Assembly (NCBI RefSeq): GCF_901472495.1
Contig: NZ_LR590469.1
Location: forward strand, 1,426,001-1,490,000
DNA from: Yersinia enterocolitica subsp. enterocolitica
GTDB lineage: Bacteria > Pseudomonadota > Gammaproteobacteria > Enterobacterales > Enterobacteriaceae
DNA: 64,000 bases
Direction: 5' to 3'
This document shows positions 38,811-49,110 of the stretch, in pieces. The translations under genes were made by a program, and so were the position numbers. How positions within the stretch are numbered: position 1 is the first letter of the stretch; the number at the start of each line of letters is the position of its first letter. The notes below the pieces were generated by a model that saw nothing but the letters and a program-made list of their open reading frames with translations, ran no database searches and was not told the DNA's origin.

Positions 38811-39872
38811 TCAAGATATTGGCTTCTCCGCCTCAGTTTTGGCAGGCTTACCATCGCTCAGTAACACTGCAAACTTATAACCAGCAGGCGTTAATTCTAG
38901 TGCGATTTTGGCAATAATGGTTAAAGGTACTGAGAGCAACATACCTATTGGCCCCAATAGCCATCCCCAGAAAATTAATGATAAGAATACCACCAGCGTT
39001 GATAACCCCAAGCCGCGCCCCATCATGCGCGGGTCAATAATATTACCGCCAATCAGGTTGATGAGGATATAACCACCAGTTACGGCAAATGCGTCAGCAA
39101 AACCGTTAAATAGCAAAGCCTGAATAATAGGTGGGATGGCGGCTAATACTGACCCGATATTAGGAATGTAATTGAGAACAAAAGCTAATAACCCCCATAA
39201 GAATGCAAATCTGACCCCCATCGCGGCCAAAAATAGCCAAATAACGATCCCCGTCGCGATACTAATAATGGTCTTAATCACCAGATAATGTGTCACACCA
39301 TTCAGTGCGCGTCGTAAAATGGCGTTTCCTTGCTCAGGGTTATCAAACATCAATTGCATTTTATAAGGCAAGCGCTCGACTTCAAACAACATGAAGACGA
39401 CTGTCATTAATAGCAAGAAGGTGCTGGCCATTGCTCCAGAAAGGTGGCTAAGCAGACGAGTAATAAAGTTCATCGCCATGCTGGGATCGACATGCTTCAT
39501 GATGTCATCCACCGAGAATTCGATATTAAAGCGCATAGCAAATTCTTGCAGATCGCGCATTTTTTCCAGCATCATCCCGCGATATTGCGGTAATGAACGG
39601 GCAAATTCATTTAATGAAGAACCTAAGCGGCTAAACAGTAATGCCATCAGCAAAACAATAATAGTTACCAGTAAAACGATAGCCAGTGTGCGGGGGATCT
39701 TTATTTTTTCGAGTAATTTCACCAACGGGTTTAAAACAATGGCGAGAAATATTGCCAGTAAAAAGGGAACCACAATAGGCGATGCCGCCTTGATCCCAGC
39801 CATAATCACGACCAACATTGCCAGCATCGCAACTAAGCGCAACCCTTGGCCACTTACCACAGGTTTTGTCAT
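38811..39872 (-). CDS. tqsA: AI-2E family exporter, TqsA-like
   Basis: A 353-residue polytopic membrane protein (about seven or eight helices) of the AI-2E/PerM family. E. coli TqsA (YdgG) is proposed to export autoinducer-2. The conserved block [27 protein letters not shown] and the [33 protein letters not shown] region are almost identical to TqsA as remembered. The start MTKPVVSG at 39872 has an AAGGA ribosome site; nine codons upstream are rejected. Transport direction and substrate are inferred from the family. Confidence 0.88.
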   Translation of the reverse strand: MTKPVVSGQGLRLVAMLAMLVVIMAGIKAASPIVVPFLLAIFLAIVLNPLVKLLEKIKIPRTLAIVLLVTIIVLLMALLFSRLGSSLNEFARSLPQYRGMMLEKMRDLQEFAMRFNIEFSVDDIMKHVDPSMAMNFITRLLSHLSGAMASTFLLLMTVVFMLFEVERLPYKMQLMFDNPEQGNAILRRALNGVTHYLVIKTIISIATGIVIWLFLAAMGVRFAFLWGLLAFVLNYIPNIGSVLAAIPPIIQALLFNGFADAFAVTGGYILINLIGGNIIDPRMMGRGLGLSTLVVFLSLIFWGWLLGPIGMLLSVPLTIIAKIALELTPAGYKFAVLLSDGKPAKTEAEKPIS

Positions 39873-39912
39873 TATCAATCCTTGTATTGGAACCGCCACG
39901 GCTCAAAATGGC

Positions 39913-39950
39913 AAAAAAAAGACGTTATCGGATAAAATAACCGACAACGC
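39913..39950 (-). terminator. trhO terminator
   Basis: Imperfect stem CGTTGTCGG / CCGATAACG around a ten-base loop, followed on the minus strand by eight T. It lies 23 bases after trhO. Confidence 0.82.
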
Positions 39951-39972
39951 CTTATTTTAATAGCACCGGATA

Positions 39973-41037
39973 TTACTTATCCGCGCTCTTTTCTGGCATA
40001 GGAATATGCATGGTTGTTTGCAGTAATCCTTTAGACTTATTAAATATCTTAATGCCGTTTTCACGTCCTGCCCGGCGAGCGCGTTGCTCTTCTTGAGGTA
40101 GCTTCAGTTCTTCCTGACAAATCGGGCTACAGCAACCTTCAAATTTTGCAGCACAAGCGGGGCACTGAATAAATAGCAAGTGGCAGCCATCATTCTTACA
40201 GTTAGTATGTGTGTCGCTTGGTGTGCCACACTGATGGCAATGCGCGATAACATCATCAGAGATCCGCTCCCCCATCCGCTCATCAAAAACAAAGTTTTTA
40301 CCTATAAATTTAAGTGGCAAACCTTGTTCTTTTGCTTTGCGGGCATATTCGATAATCCCGCCTTCGACGTGATAGACGTTTTTAAAACCATTATGCAACA
40401 TATAGGCGCTGGCTTTCTCACAGCGAATCCCACCGGTGCAATACATAACAATATTCTTCTCTTTGTCATGTTGTAGCATATCAACTGCCATCGGTAGTTG
40501 TTCGCGGAAAGTATCCGAAGGAACTTCTATCGCATTTTCGAAATGGCCTACTTCATATTCATAATGATTACGCATATCGACGAACAAGGTATCGGGGTCA
40601 TCAATCATCTGATTAACCTGATCGGCCTTCAGATAATGCCCGACGTTACTGGGATCGAAACTATCATCATCGATGCCGTCAGCCACAATGCGCTCGCGCA
40701 CTTTCATACGCAGCACCCAAAATGACTTGCCGTCATCTTCATGCGCGACATTCAGCCGTACCTGGTCCAGCGCAGGATGGGCGGCAAACAGCACCACTTT
40801 AAATTCATCATAACGATTAGCTGGCACACTAATTTGGGCGTTGATGCCCTCTTTAGCCACATAAACCCGGCCAAAAACCCCGAGTTTAACAAATTGACTA
40901 TAAAGGTTATCGCGGAAGGCTTTCGCATCTTCCAATATGAAGTATTTATAAAAAGAAACTGTGGTGCGCGGTTCGGTTTCAGCCAACATGCGCGCTTTAA
41001 GTTCCTCATTAGAAATTCGGTTATGTAACACTGGCAT
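39973..41037 (-). CDS. trhO: tRNA uridine(34) hydroxylase TrhO (YceA)
   Basis: Oxygen-dependent enzyme that makes 5-hydroxyuridine at the wobble position of tRNA. The central rhodanese domain carries the active Cys in [15 protein letters not shown]. An N-terminal acylphosphatase-like domain (residues about 25-110) and a C-terminal cysteine-rich segment ([27 protein letters not shown]) surround it. At 354 residues it is full length. It follows the enterobacterial order near lpxL, but here the ttr locus is inserted between the two. Confidence 0.95.
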   Translation of the reverse strand: MPVLHNRISNEELKARMLAETEPRTTVSFYKYFILEDAKAFRDNLYSQFVKLGVFGRVYVAKEGINAQISVPANRYDEFKVVLFAAHPALDQVRLNVAHEDDGKSFWVLRMKVRERIVADGIDDDSFDPSNVGHYLKADQVNQMIDDPDTLFVDMRNHYEYEVGHFENAIEVPSDTFREQLPMAVDMLQHDKEKNIVMYCTGGIRCEKASAYMLHNGFKNVYHVEGGIIEYARKAKEQGLPLKFIGKNFVFDERMGERISDDVIAHCHQCGTPSDTHTNCKNDGCHLLFIQCPACAAKFEGCCSPICQEELKLPQEEQRARRAGRENGIKIFNKSKGLLQTTMHIPMPEKSADK

Positions 41038-41214
41038 GGTGTACTTTCCTGTCTTTCAGAGAGGTTACTGATAAATATTTAATTACTGCTCAATGGGTTA
41101 CGTAAGTCATTCGACTGCTAACCACGGTAAATCATCGCGCAATAGAACTGATATTTTGGCACCGGTCACCCCGTGCGGCGCATATAATACCTGAAACACC
41201 GACAGGGCACATCT

Positions 41215-41373
41215 CTAGCGGCAATCTCGATCGGTAAAAGCAGAGAGAACGACGCCGGTGAGTAAAGCAACTCCAGCGGTAATCAGTAACGTTTTGCTCT
41301 GCCAATCGGCACCGAAATAACCCAATATGCCCCCGACGACCAATAATCCCGCACTGAGTTTTGCAGCTGTCAT
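41215..41373 (-). CDS. Small predicted membrane protein
   Basis: A 52-codon frame starting MTAAKLSAGLLVVGGILGYF with two hydrophobic helices (about residues 4-20 and 27-45) and ending FTDRDCR. A GGAG ribosome site lies at good distance upstream. A longer reading from 41406 is possible. It was not recognised as a named family; translation of this gap in related genomes would settle it. It sits between the ttr locus and trhO. Confidence 0.45.
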   Translation of the reverse strand: MTAAKLSAGLLVVGGILGYFGADWQSKTLLITAGVALLTGVVLSAFTDRDCR

Positions 41374-41455
41374 CGACGGCTCTCCGATAAGAATGAATAA
41401 CACCACGTAAGTGACTAACCAATAGATAAATCGGCGCTATCATAACGCAAAAATA

Positions 41456-41486
41456 ATAAATCCCTCTGCAAGTGAAAGGGATTTAT
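41456..41486 (-). terminator. ttrBCA operon terminator
   Basis: Stem ATAAATCCCT / AGGGATTTAT around eleven bases, followed on the minus strand by TATTATTTTTG. It lies 28 bases after the ttrA stop. Confidence 0.82.
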
Positions 41487-41513
41487 GTATCCATTGGTTA
41501 AAATTGTCGTGTA

Positions 41514-44500
41514 TTAGCTTATTCGTTGCAATTTAGCCGGTAGCCCCTGCCGGACTGCCGCGCCACTCACCCAATCCAGCCAGGTATTGGGAATCTCTCT
41601 GGTGGGGTCAGTGAAGCCCAAATCATTCAAGTTACTGCCCTGACCGATTCGGGGGTCTGACGCCATCACAACGCCATCCAGTGTGTGAGCTCTGCTACCC
41701 ATTTCGCGATGACCATAACCATGTTCAATGGCAACAACACCAGGCATAACGCCATCCAATAGACTGACTTGCACCTCCATCTGCCCTCCGGGGGTCATTA
41801 ACCGCACAATATCACCATGTTGAATACCATTGCGCTGCGCATCTTGCGGGTTGATCGCCACCAGATTGGTGGATTTGACCGCACGTAGGCGCTCAATCAT
41901 CGCCGTTGAGCTGCTCATCAGATGAGACTTAAATGACATCAAGCGTAATGGCCAGTCGCTTACAGGATAATGCTGGAACACATCCGAGCCGTCCGCCAAG
42001 CGCGGCGGATACCAGGTCGGGCAGCCGCTGTAGCGCTCACCGGTAATAGCATGGTGATGTTTCGCCACATTTTCATTCCAGATTTGCAGTGGTTTTTTCC
42101 ATTGTGGCCCAGTGGCGTCACCGTTCCAGCTTTTTTCATATGGCGCAAACCGCCCACCACGCGCCAGCAAATAAGCCACACGCCGCTGCTCGTCTGGGTA
42201 CAAACTGCGCTGAAGTGCAGGCCATAAACGATCGACACCCGTTAGACGCAATTCGTCATCAACGGCCGCTGGCAGCGGCTTTTCGCCACCATAGGCAATA
42301 TTGGCTGCCGCGCGTAAGTAATAATCTTCCGCGCGGTCCAGCGACAAGCTATTCCCCTCGCTATCCTGCATGGCATTAGCCCCAAATCCCGGTAACTTCA
42401 TCGCCTTGGCAACAGCAATCAAGAAACTCTCCATTGCCACCGGTTCACCTTGTGCGGTGCGGGCCGTGCGTGGCTCCACCACTGGCCAACGAGCGGTGCT
42501 GGCCTTCACTAGCACACCGGCCCACGGCGCACTGAACCCCCAACTCTCAAAATTATGCGTGTCCGGCACGATATAATCTGCCAAGGCGGTGGTTTCATTC
42601 ATAAAAGCATCGATAGCGATGAATAAAGGTAACTGACGGGGGTCTTGCAACCGCTCTTCAATGAGATTGCGTAGGCCCGCCACCCCATATAGCGGGTTGG
42701 TCATATGGCTTATCCAGGCTTTCAGCGGATAGGGGTAACCCGCCAGCGCTGGGGCTAATTGTTCGGTTAACTGCCCGCCAACAAACGGATACCACGGGCC
42801 ACGGGCCGGATAACCTGATTGCCCTTGTTGGATTTTCTGCTGATATTCTTCTGACTTTTCATAAGGCTGTTTACTGCGCGATAGCGGTAGCCCCTTTGGC
42901 TTAACCATGCCGACAAAGGTGGCTAACTGGTAACGTGGCCCATCGGCAAAACCATCAAACTTGCCACCGCCGACTGACACGCCGCCTTTAAGGTTGAGAT
43001 TACCAATCATGGCATTCAACATCATGACTGCCCAGGTGGTGTAAAACCCGTTGCCCCCCATCATGCCGCCATGTGAAATCACCGCAGCCTGGCGCTGATA
43101 GGCAGTGAACTCGCGGGCTAAACCAATAATTGTCGCTTCCGGCACGCCGCATTGCTGGCTGTATTCGGCCAGCGTAAAGCGCGCGGCAGCTTGTTGCAGG
43201 CATGTCATGCCCGATTGCACTTGCACGTTTTGACCATCATGCAAGGTGAGGTCTTGGGTGACGAACAATTCGGCCTGTAACATCTGAGCGGCGGGTTGTA
43301 ACGCTCCATCGATGGCTTGCGCTAATACCGGGCTTTCTTCTCCCTCAGCGACTGTTTCGCCACTCAACATATTGGCGCGTAAAAACTGCCCCGCCAGCGG
43401 ATGGGTTTCTGTGGTGATAACCAAATGGCTGGCATTAGTCCAACTGCGCTCCCCAGCGGCTTGCATCGCCATTTCACCAGGAATGGCAAGATAAGCGTGG
43501 TTAAACCGATGCTGTTCAATAATCCAGCGGATGATTCCCATCGCTAGTGCGGCGTCGGTTCCCGGCAATACCGGAACCCAGCGGTTATGCTGATTGGCCA
43601 GTGTGGTGGTCAGCGGCAAAGCAGGAGCGACCACCACATAATTGAAATCATCCCGTTGGCGGGCATTGGCTAACTGTCGCCCCTGACGTTTAAACGGGTT
43701 ACCCGATTGCGCCGGTGAGGTTCCCAAAAACAGGGCGAAACGGACGTTGTCCCAATCAGGCTTAACATGGGCATTTTTGTCCAAATCCCCCATCAACGCA
43801 CCAGAACCGGCGCGGTAGGCCAGCCCACAATAAGCACCGTGGCTACCCAAGTTTTTGGTGCCAAATGCCTGATTAGCAAAGCGCTGAATAAAAGCATCTC
43901 GCCCATCATCACCGGCATTGGTTACCAGCAATTGGTTAGCTTTCGGGCCTAAAGAGGGCTGTTTAGCATCAATTGGGGTATCCAAATCACGGATAGCGCG
44001 CAGCCCCTCAACCGGCCCCTCGCCAAATAAATCGCCGCCCTCGGTCACCTCGGCGATTAATTGTTCAAAACTGATACGCTGCCATTTACCACTCCCGCGC
44101 GGCCCCACTCGCTTCATCGGTTCCGTGATGCGGTAAGGGCTATCGACGCCTTCCAACAGGGTCGCCCCGCGGGCACAAGCGGTCGAGCGCCCAGTCATGC
44201 CCTGCTCACCGCCAAGACGTTGCAGCGCTTCGCCTACCGGTAATTGATAGGGGAAGTGGTGGTCATGAGATAAGGGGTGGTAAGGGTTACCAGCGATGCG
44301 CAGGATCTTGTTCTGCTGAGTATCGACCCGCACCCGCAAGCCGCACAGAGTCCAACAGCCAAAGCATTGTGTCATGGAAACAGCCTGCTGGGGATTGGCC
44401 TGCCACTGTGGCCCGACTCTTCCTTCTGTTGGCAAAGCATTACCACTGATGGGATCAAGTGTCAGTTTGCCCGCACTGCCATCCACCAATCCAGCCAGTG

Positions 44501-44597
44501 TTTTGCGCGCGACCGCATGGTAGCTGGCACCAAACGCCACTACGCCACCCAAGGCTAAGCTGCCCTTTAACCATTGACGCCGTGTAGACTTAGCCAT
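41514..44597 (-). CDS. ttrA: Tetrathionate reductase catalytic subunit TtrA
   Basis: Periplasmic molybdopterin (bis-MGD) enzyme that reduces tetrathionate to thiosulfate in anaerobic respiration. A Tat signal with STRRQWLKG at residues 4-12 is followed by the [4Fe-4S] ligands C-F-G-C-W-T-L-C and a later Cys in STACARGAT. The 1027 residues agree with Salmonella TtrA. The start at 44597 (MAKSTRRQW) is chosen to give a proper Tat signal; ten further codons upstream are rejected. It overlaps ttrC by eight bases and ends the operon. Confidence 0.96.
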   Translation of the reverse strand: MAKSTRRQWLKGSLALGGVVAFGASYHAVARKTLAGLVDGSAGKLTLDPISGNALPTEGRVGPQWQANPQQAVSMTQCFGCWTLCGLRVRVDTQQNKILRIAGNPYHPLSHDHHFPYQLPVGEALQRLGGEQGMTGRSTACARGATLLEGVDSPYRITEPMKRVGPRGSGKWQRISFEQLIAEVTEGGDLFGEGPVEGLRAIRDLDTPIDAKQPSLGPKANQLLVTNAGDDGRDAFIQRFANQAFGTKNLGSHGAYCGLAYRAGSGALMGDLDKNAHVKPDWDNVRFALFLGTSPAQSGNPFKRQGRQLANARQRDDFNYVVVAPALPLTTTLANQHNRWVPVLPGTDAALAMGIIRWIIEQHRFNHAYLAIPGEMAMQAAGERSWTNASHLVITTETHPLAGQFLRANMLSGETVAEGEESPVLAQAIDGALQPAAQMLQAELFVTQDLTLHDGQNVQVQSGMTCLQQAAARFTLAEYSQQCGVPEATIIGLAREFTAYQRQAAVISHGGMMGGNGFYTTWAVMMLNAMIGNLNLKGGVSVGGGKFDGFADGPRYQLATFVGMVKPKGLPLSRSKQPYEKSEEYQQKIQQGQSGYPARGPWYPFVGGQLTEQLAPALAGYPYPLKAWISHMTNPLYGVAGLRNLIEERLQDPRQLPLFIAIDAFMNETTALADYIVPDTHNFESWGFSAPWAGVLVKASTARWPVVEPRTARTAQGEPVAMESFLIAVAKAMKLPGFGANAMQDSEGNSLSLDRAEDYYLRAAANIAYGGEKPLPAAVDDELRLTGVDRLWPALQRSLYPDEQRRVAYLLARGGRFAPYEKSWNGDATGPQWKKPLQIWNENVAKHHHAITGERYSGCPTWYPPRLADGSDVFQHYPVSDWPLRLMSFKSHLMSSSTAMIERLRAVKSTNLVAINPQDAQRNGIQHGDIVRLMTPGGQMEVQVSLLDGVMPGVVAIEHGYGHREMGSRAHTLDGVVMASDPRIGQGSNLNDLGFTDPTREIPNTWLDWVSGAAVRQGLPAKLQRIS

Positions 44598-45675
44598 GAT
44601 GTATTTCCCCTTCCACTCGGTTTGCACTTGTTACTTTTTGTTCAAGCCATTTGACACCTTCGCGGATAGCAATGATTGCTGCGACCCATAATCCGAAAGT
44701 ACCAATAATTGCCAGCAATCCTTCGCTACCCAGCGGCAAGGTGTAAGGATTAGCTAACACATTGTATTTAGGCAAGGTTTGCGTTTGCATCAGTAACAAC
44801 CAGCGCACTGACCAGCACAGTGTCAGTGCGATCAATGCCTGAGTTGCTATCACGGGAGTGGATAATGTTTTTCTGCCATTGAATAGAGCCAATCCGAATA
44901 ACAGCAACCACAGCGCTAGCGGAAATAGCGCGATGAATGGCGACTGGACAGCCCAATGGCGCAGGGCTGGGGCGGAAAGGTTATCGCCGCTGGCCCACAA
45001 CTTATCACTATAGACCCACAACAAGGTAACCCATGCCAGCACCACTAAACTGATCAGTTGCCAGCGCGCCAGCGGGCGTTGATATTGCGGTTCACGCCAT
45101 AGCCATAGCGCCAACAAAGAGGGAATGGCCTGACAGGCAGTCAGGAAAATAAACAGCGGTAACCACAAGCTAAACCACAGCGGTTGGGCGCGTAATATCG
45201 ATACCTCTCGCCCGGTGTAAAGCAAAATACTGATAGCGGAAAGCCCACAAAGCAGTGCCAATCCGGCCAGCAACCGTGGCAAGGGTTTGGCCTTTAACCG
45301 ACTATAAATCAGCGCCAGAAAATAGCCCATCACCAACAGGCTAAACAGCGGCAAGAAGATGGAGCCCCATGACATCCACGACCATGGGGTGAAATGCGCA
45401 TAAAAATGCCAAACACGGGCCGGTTGATGAAGATCCGCATTTAGCGCCAGAGGGGCAACCACGACGGCGGTCACCGCCAGCATCAGTGCGGTGAACTCCC
45501 ATTGACTTTGCTGCGCGGACAACTTCCCTTGACGGGCGCAGATGCGCTGCCCACCCGCAAACAGCACTGCGCTGCACGCCAGTCCGATAAAGAAGAAATA
45601 TTGCACGGCCCAGGGTAGCCAGGCGATATCCTGCGGGCGAGCCAGAATTTCACGAATCATCGTTTCATGGATCAT
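44590..45675 (-). CDS. ttrC: Tetrathionate reductase membrane subunit TtrC
   Basis: NrfD/PsrC-type quinol-oxidising membrane anchor, 361 residues with about nine helices; it passes electrons from quinol to TtrB. The N-terminus MIHETMIREILARPQDIAWLPWAVQYFFF is followed by alternating hydrophobic segments. It overlaps ttrB by four bases (ATGA) and ttrA by eight, so all three are translationally coupled. Confidence 0.95.
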   Translation of the reverse strand: MIHETMIREILARPQDIAWLPWAVQYFFFIGLACSAVLFAGGQRICARQGKLSAQQSQWEFTALMLAVTAVVVAPLALNADLHQPARVWHFYAHFTPWSWMSWGSIFLPLFSLLVMGYFLALIYSRLKAKPLPRLLAGLALLCGLSAISILLYTGREVSILRAQPLWFSLWLPLFIFLTACQAIPSLLALWLWREPQYQRPLARWQLISLVVLAWVTLLWVYSDKLWASGDNLSAPALRHWAVQSPFIALFPLALWLLLFGLALFNGRKTLSTPVIATQALIALTLCWSVRWLLLMQTQTLPKYNVLANPYTLPLGSEGLLAIIGTFGLWVAAIIAIREGVKWLEQKVTSANRVEGEIHHG

Positions 45676-46406
45676 GCATGAACCTCCTGCCAGAGCGCTG
45701 GTTGACCTTGTAATGACTGGGTAAACACCTCGTTTAATCCGAGGTAAAACACCTGTGGATGGGTACCTTGCTCCGGCTTCAATACTTTGATGTCAGCGGC
45801 ATGCTCCAATAGCATTTTGCGCAATGTGCTGTTGCCATCACGCAAGTCACCAATAATCCGCGCCCCACCAACACAGGACTCCACGCAGGCTGGCAATAAT
45901 CCGGCATCAAGGCGGTGAACACAGAAAGTACATTTATCTGCCGTTTGAGTGCTGTGATTGATAAACCGCGCTTCATAAGGGCAAGCCTGCACACAATAGG
46001 CGCAACCTACGCAGCGGGTATTATCAATCACCACAATGCCGTCTTGCCGCTGATAAGTGGCTTGTACCGGGCAGACCGGCACACAAGGCGGGTTATCACA
46101 GTGATTACACAAGCGAGGCAGTAATACGTTAGTGACGCTTTCTGCACCCGATAGCGCAATCTGATACTGATTAACAGTGGTGCGGAACTGGCCTTGCGGC
46201 AGTTGGTTTTCAATGGCGCAACTGACGGTGCATGCCTGGCAACCAATGCAGCGGCGTAAATCAATCAACATGGCATAGCGTCGTTTGATATCACCTTGTT
46301 TGCGTACTGGCTCCATCTGCCAGCCCGCATCAGCTAATGGCACCAGTGCAGCTCCGGCGGTTAACCCCCCCAGGCGCTGTAGAAATGCTCTCTTCCCTTG
46401 ATCCAT
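45672..46406 (-). CDS. ttrB: Tetrathionate reductase iron-sulfur subunit TtrB
   Basis: Periplasmic electron-transfer subunit with four cysteine groups for four [4Fe-4S] clusters (CIGCQACTVSC, CNHCDNPPCVPVC, CVGCAYCVQAC, CTFCVHRLDAGLLPACVESC). The N-terminal Tat signal reads GKRAFLQRLGG, so Lys replaces the first of the twin arginines. The same exception is known for Salmonella TtrB, and it appears to be conserved. It is the first gene of ttrBCA, divergent from ttrS. Confidence 0.96.
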   Translation of the reverse strand: MDQGKRAFLQRLGGLTAGAALVPLADAGWQMEPVRKQGDIKRRYAMLIDLRRCIGCQACTVSCAIENQLPQGQFRTTVNQYQIALSGAESVTNVLLPRLCNHCDNPPCVPVCPVQATYQRQDGIVVIDNTRCVGCAYCVQACPYEARFINHSTQTADKCTFCVHRLDAGLLPACVESCVGGARIIGDLRDGNSTLRKMLLEHAADIKVLKPEQGTHPQVFYLGLNEVFTQSLQGQPALWQEVHA

Positions 46407-46492
46407 ATTTTCTCACCCTCTTCTTGATACCGGGATTGTAGAAATCGACGAGCAGAAGCCCTATTGTGGTTTTCCACATTCCCTTTAAGGAC

Positions 46493-46506
46493 TTGATCCA
46501 GGACAA
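46493..46506. promoter_or_regulatory. Candidate FNR site between ttrB and ttrS
   Basis: TTGATCCAGGACAA matches TTGAT-N4-ATCAA at nine of ten positions. It lies about 42 bases upstream of a CACAAT -10-like hexamer (46463-46468) on the ttrB side, the usual place for an FNR-activated promoter. Salmonella ttr also needs FNR (OxrA). The 138-base gap must also hold the TtrR target and the ttrS promoter. Confidence 0.65.
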
Positions 46507-46544
46507 TTGCACCCTGCGACGGGGATCATAAAAAAGGAACATTC

Positions 46545-48305
46545 ATGTATTTCAGAGTGCTGGCGATAATGCTGTTTGGCTGTATTTCTGCCGCCCACGC
46601 CCGTGATTGGACGATTGGCGTGCTGGCACTGCGCGGCGATGCTCAGGCACAAACACATTGGCAACCGTTGGTCGATAATTTGAATCAGCAACTGCCGGAG
46701 CAGCATTTTCAGTTATTGCCGCTGGACTTACATGCGATGAAAAACGCCGTGGCGCAGAATCGAATTGATTTTTTGCTCACCAATCCGGCGCAATATGTGC
46801 AAATTGATAGCCACTTTCCGCTGCGCTGGTTAGTGTCTTTGCGCTCAAGTCATGAGCCAGATGGCACCAGCCGCAATGTGATTGGCAGTGTCATTTTGGT
46901 GCGGGCTGACAGTGATGTCCGCTCACCACTGGGGCTGACAGGCAAACGTGTCGGCGCGGTGTCACCTGAGGCTTTTGGCGGTTACTTATTGGGATACAAA
47001 GCATTACGCGATGCAGGATTACAACCTGAACAGGATTTCAAGCTGCATTTTTCTGGCTTTCCGGTAGATGCCCTAATTTATCTACTGCGTGATCGCGCCA
47101 TTTCTGCAGCTATTGTCCCCACTTGCTTGCTGGAAGATATGCAAGCTGAAGGGTTGGTGCATGCCCGCGATTTTCGGCCATTACTGGCAAAACAAGCCAC
47201 TATCCCCTGCCTGACCAGCACCGAATTGTACCCAAACTGGTCATTTGCCGCACTGTCACATGTGCCAGATCAGTTAGCCGATAATGTAACGCGAATTTTG
47301 CTCAACCCCGCTGACAGCAAGGCACCGCAGTGGGGAGCCCCCTCCTCGACCAGTCAGGTTGAAACCCTGTTGCGCTCGGTCAATCAGCACCCACAACAGC
47401 CCTATTTTTGGCAACAAATTCTTGATTGGGCGCAGCAGCACCGGCTGTTGATTGCCGCCATTGTGCTGATTCTGCTGCTGCTCGGTGCTAATCATATTTG
47501 GGTCGCTTTTCTGGTGCGCCGCCGCAGTCGCCAGCTTGAACAACTGCACCAGCAACTCAGAATCAAGGAGGGCGCATTAGAACAGGCCCAACGCCTAAGT
47601 ATTCTGGGCGAAATGGCCTCGGGCTTTGCTCATGAACTGAACCAACCGCTTTCTGCTATTCAACATTATACCGACGGCTGCGCTATTCGCCTGCAACGAG
47701 AGCAAGCGGATCATCCGTTATTACCCATTCTCGGGCAGATCAGTCAGCAGGCTCAACGCGGGGCCGATACCATTGCTAACTTGCGCTTGTGGGCAGGGAA
47801 ATCCCCCACATCTGACAGGGCGACCGTCAGCCAGCCGCTGCCAGAACTGCTGTTGCATCTGTGGCAATTATTGGGGGCGGAGCAACATCAACCGCCTTGC
47901 CAGCTACATACCGATATTGACCGACAGATTGCGCTACATTTAGCGCCAACGTTACTGGATCAGGTGTTATGCAACCTGATAACCAATAGTTTGCAAGCGG
48001 GTGCGCGTCAGTTATGGTTTAGTGCTCATCAGCAAGCCAACGCGGTGACACTGACATTGCAAGATGACGCCGGAGGATTGACCTCAGAGCAACTCAGCCA
48101 GCCTTTTGCCCCTTTCCGCTCCAGCAAAAGTGAGGGCCTCGGCCTTGGGCTGGTGATTTGCCAGCGGCTAATAAACAGCCAGGGCGGAAATCTGACATTA
48201 CGTAATCAGGTTGCCACCAATGGCCATATAGGGCTGCATGTCATCGTGACGTTGCCACTTAACCCAAGCAAGGAGCTTAGTTTTGTCACTGATTCACCTG
48301 GTTGA
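46545..48305 (+). CDS. ttrS: Tetrathionate sensor histidine kinase TtrS
   Basis: Sensor of the TtrS-TtrR pair. A signal peptide (residues 1-20) is followed by a periplasmic PhnD-like binding domain (about 21-285) that detects tetrathionate, a single membrane helix near 302-324, a coiled linker and the kinase domain. The phosphorylated His is in GFAHELNQPLSAI, the N box in LCNLITNSLQAG and the G box in SEGLGLGLVICQ. At 586 residues it is full length. It overlaps ttrR by 23 bases. Confidence 0.95.
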   Translation: MYFRVLAIMLFGCISAAHARDWTIGVLALRGDAQAQTHWQPLVDNLNQQLPEQHFQLLPLDLHAMKNAVAQNRIDFLLTNPAQYVQIDSHFPLRWLVSLRSSHEPDGTSRNVIGSVILVRADSDVRSPLGLTGKRVGAVSPEAFGGYLLGYKALRDAGLQPEQDFKLHFSGFPVDALIYLLRDRAISAAIVPTCLLEDMQAEGLVHARDFRPLLAKQATIPCLTSTELYPNWSFAALSHVPDQLADNVTRILLNPADSKAPQWGAPSSTSQVETLLRSVNQHPQQPYFWQQILDWAQQHRLLIAAIVLILLLLGANHIWVAFLVRRRSRQLEQLHQQLRIKEGALEQAQRLSILGEMASGFAHELNQPLSAIQHYTDGCAIRLQREQADHPLLPILGQISQQAQRGADTIANLRLWAGKSPTSDRATVSQPLPELLLHLWQLLGAEQHQPPCQLHTDIDRQIALHLAPTLLDQVLCNLITNSLQAGARQLWFSAHQQANAVTLTLQDDAGGLTSEQLSQPFAPFRSSKSEGLGLGLVICQRLINSQGGNLTLRNQVATNGHIGLHVIVTLPLNPSKELSFVTDSPG

Positions 48306-48867
48306 TGACGATATTGCCGTCACTGATGCCTGCCGTTTTCTACTGGAAAGCCTCGGCTACAAAGTGAAAGTGTGGCATGAGGGCGACTGTTTTCTGGCAC
48401 AAGCTGATGTATATCAGCCCGGCGTAGTATTGCTCGATATCCGCATGCCATTGCTTGATGGCACTGCGGTTTATGCCCGGATGCGCCAGTTAAACAGTAC
48501 GCTGGCGGTGATATTTCTCACCGCGCACGGCGAAGTGCCACAAGCGGTTGAACAAATGAAATTAGGGGCCGTCGATTTCCTGCAAAAACCGGTCGCGACA
48601 GCACCGTTAATCGCGGCATTACAACAAGGTTTGGTTCAATCGGAACAGCTTGTCACCCGCCGACAGGTAGAACTGCGTTATGCCTCACTGACCCCACGAG
48701 AGCAGATGATTGCCCAATGGGTAATGCAAGGTTTGATTAATCGCGATATCGCGGATAGAGCCTGTGTCTCCGTTCGCACCGTCGAAGTCCATCGCGCCAA
48801 AGTGATGGAAAAAATGGCCGTCAATAGCCTGGCCGAATTAGTCAGCTTATTAAATCCGATAAAATAG
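48283..48867 (+). CDS. ttrR: Tetrathionate response regulator TtrR
   Basis: FixJ-family response regulator that activates ttrBCA. The receiver has acidic residues in VDDDIAVTDA and the phosphorylated Asp in VVLLDIRMP near residue 52, with Lys in LQKPVA. The C-terminal LuxR helix-turn-helix lies in NRDIADRACVSVRTVEVHRAKVMEKM. It has 194 residues and is coupled to ttrS by overlap. Confidence 0.95.
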   Translation: MSLIHLVDDDIAVTDACRFLLESLGYKVKVWHEGDCFLAQADVYQPGVVLLDIRMPLLDGTAVYARMRQLNSTLAVIFLTAHGEVPQAVEQMKLGAVDFLQKPVATAPLIAALQQGLVQSEQLVTRRQVELRYASLTPREQMIAQWVMQGLINRDIADRACVSVRTVEVHRAKVMEKMAVNSLAELVSLLNPIK

Positions 48868-49110
48868 CCAAATCGACCTTGGTCACATAACAATCAAACA
48901 AGTGCTTTATCTGATGAAAACTTCAACAAAAAGGCATAAAAATGATTTTTTGGTGCGGTCTTTTTTCCGGTAAGCCCCTAAAAATGCCACGATAGTCTAC
49001 CTTAAAACGACAGATAAGCAGGTTGGTACAGGGCCTATTGAGGTTCTTTTATGAACTCTAGCGCACCATCAATAGCAAATAGTTAACTGTCCGAACGAAT
49101 AACAAGGACG

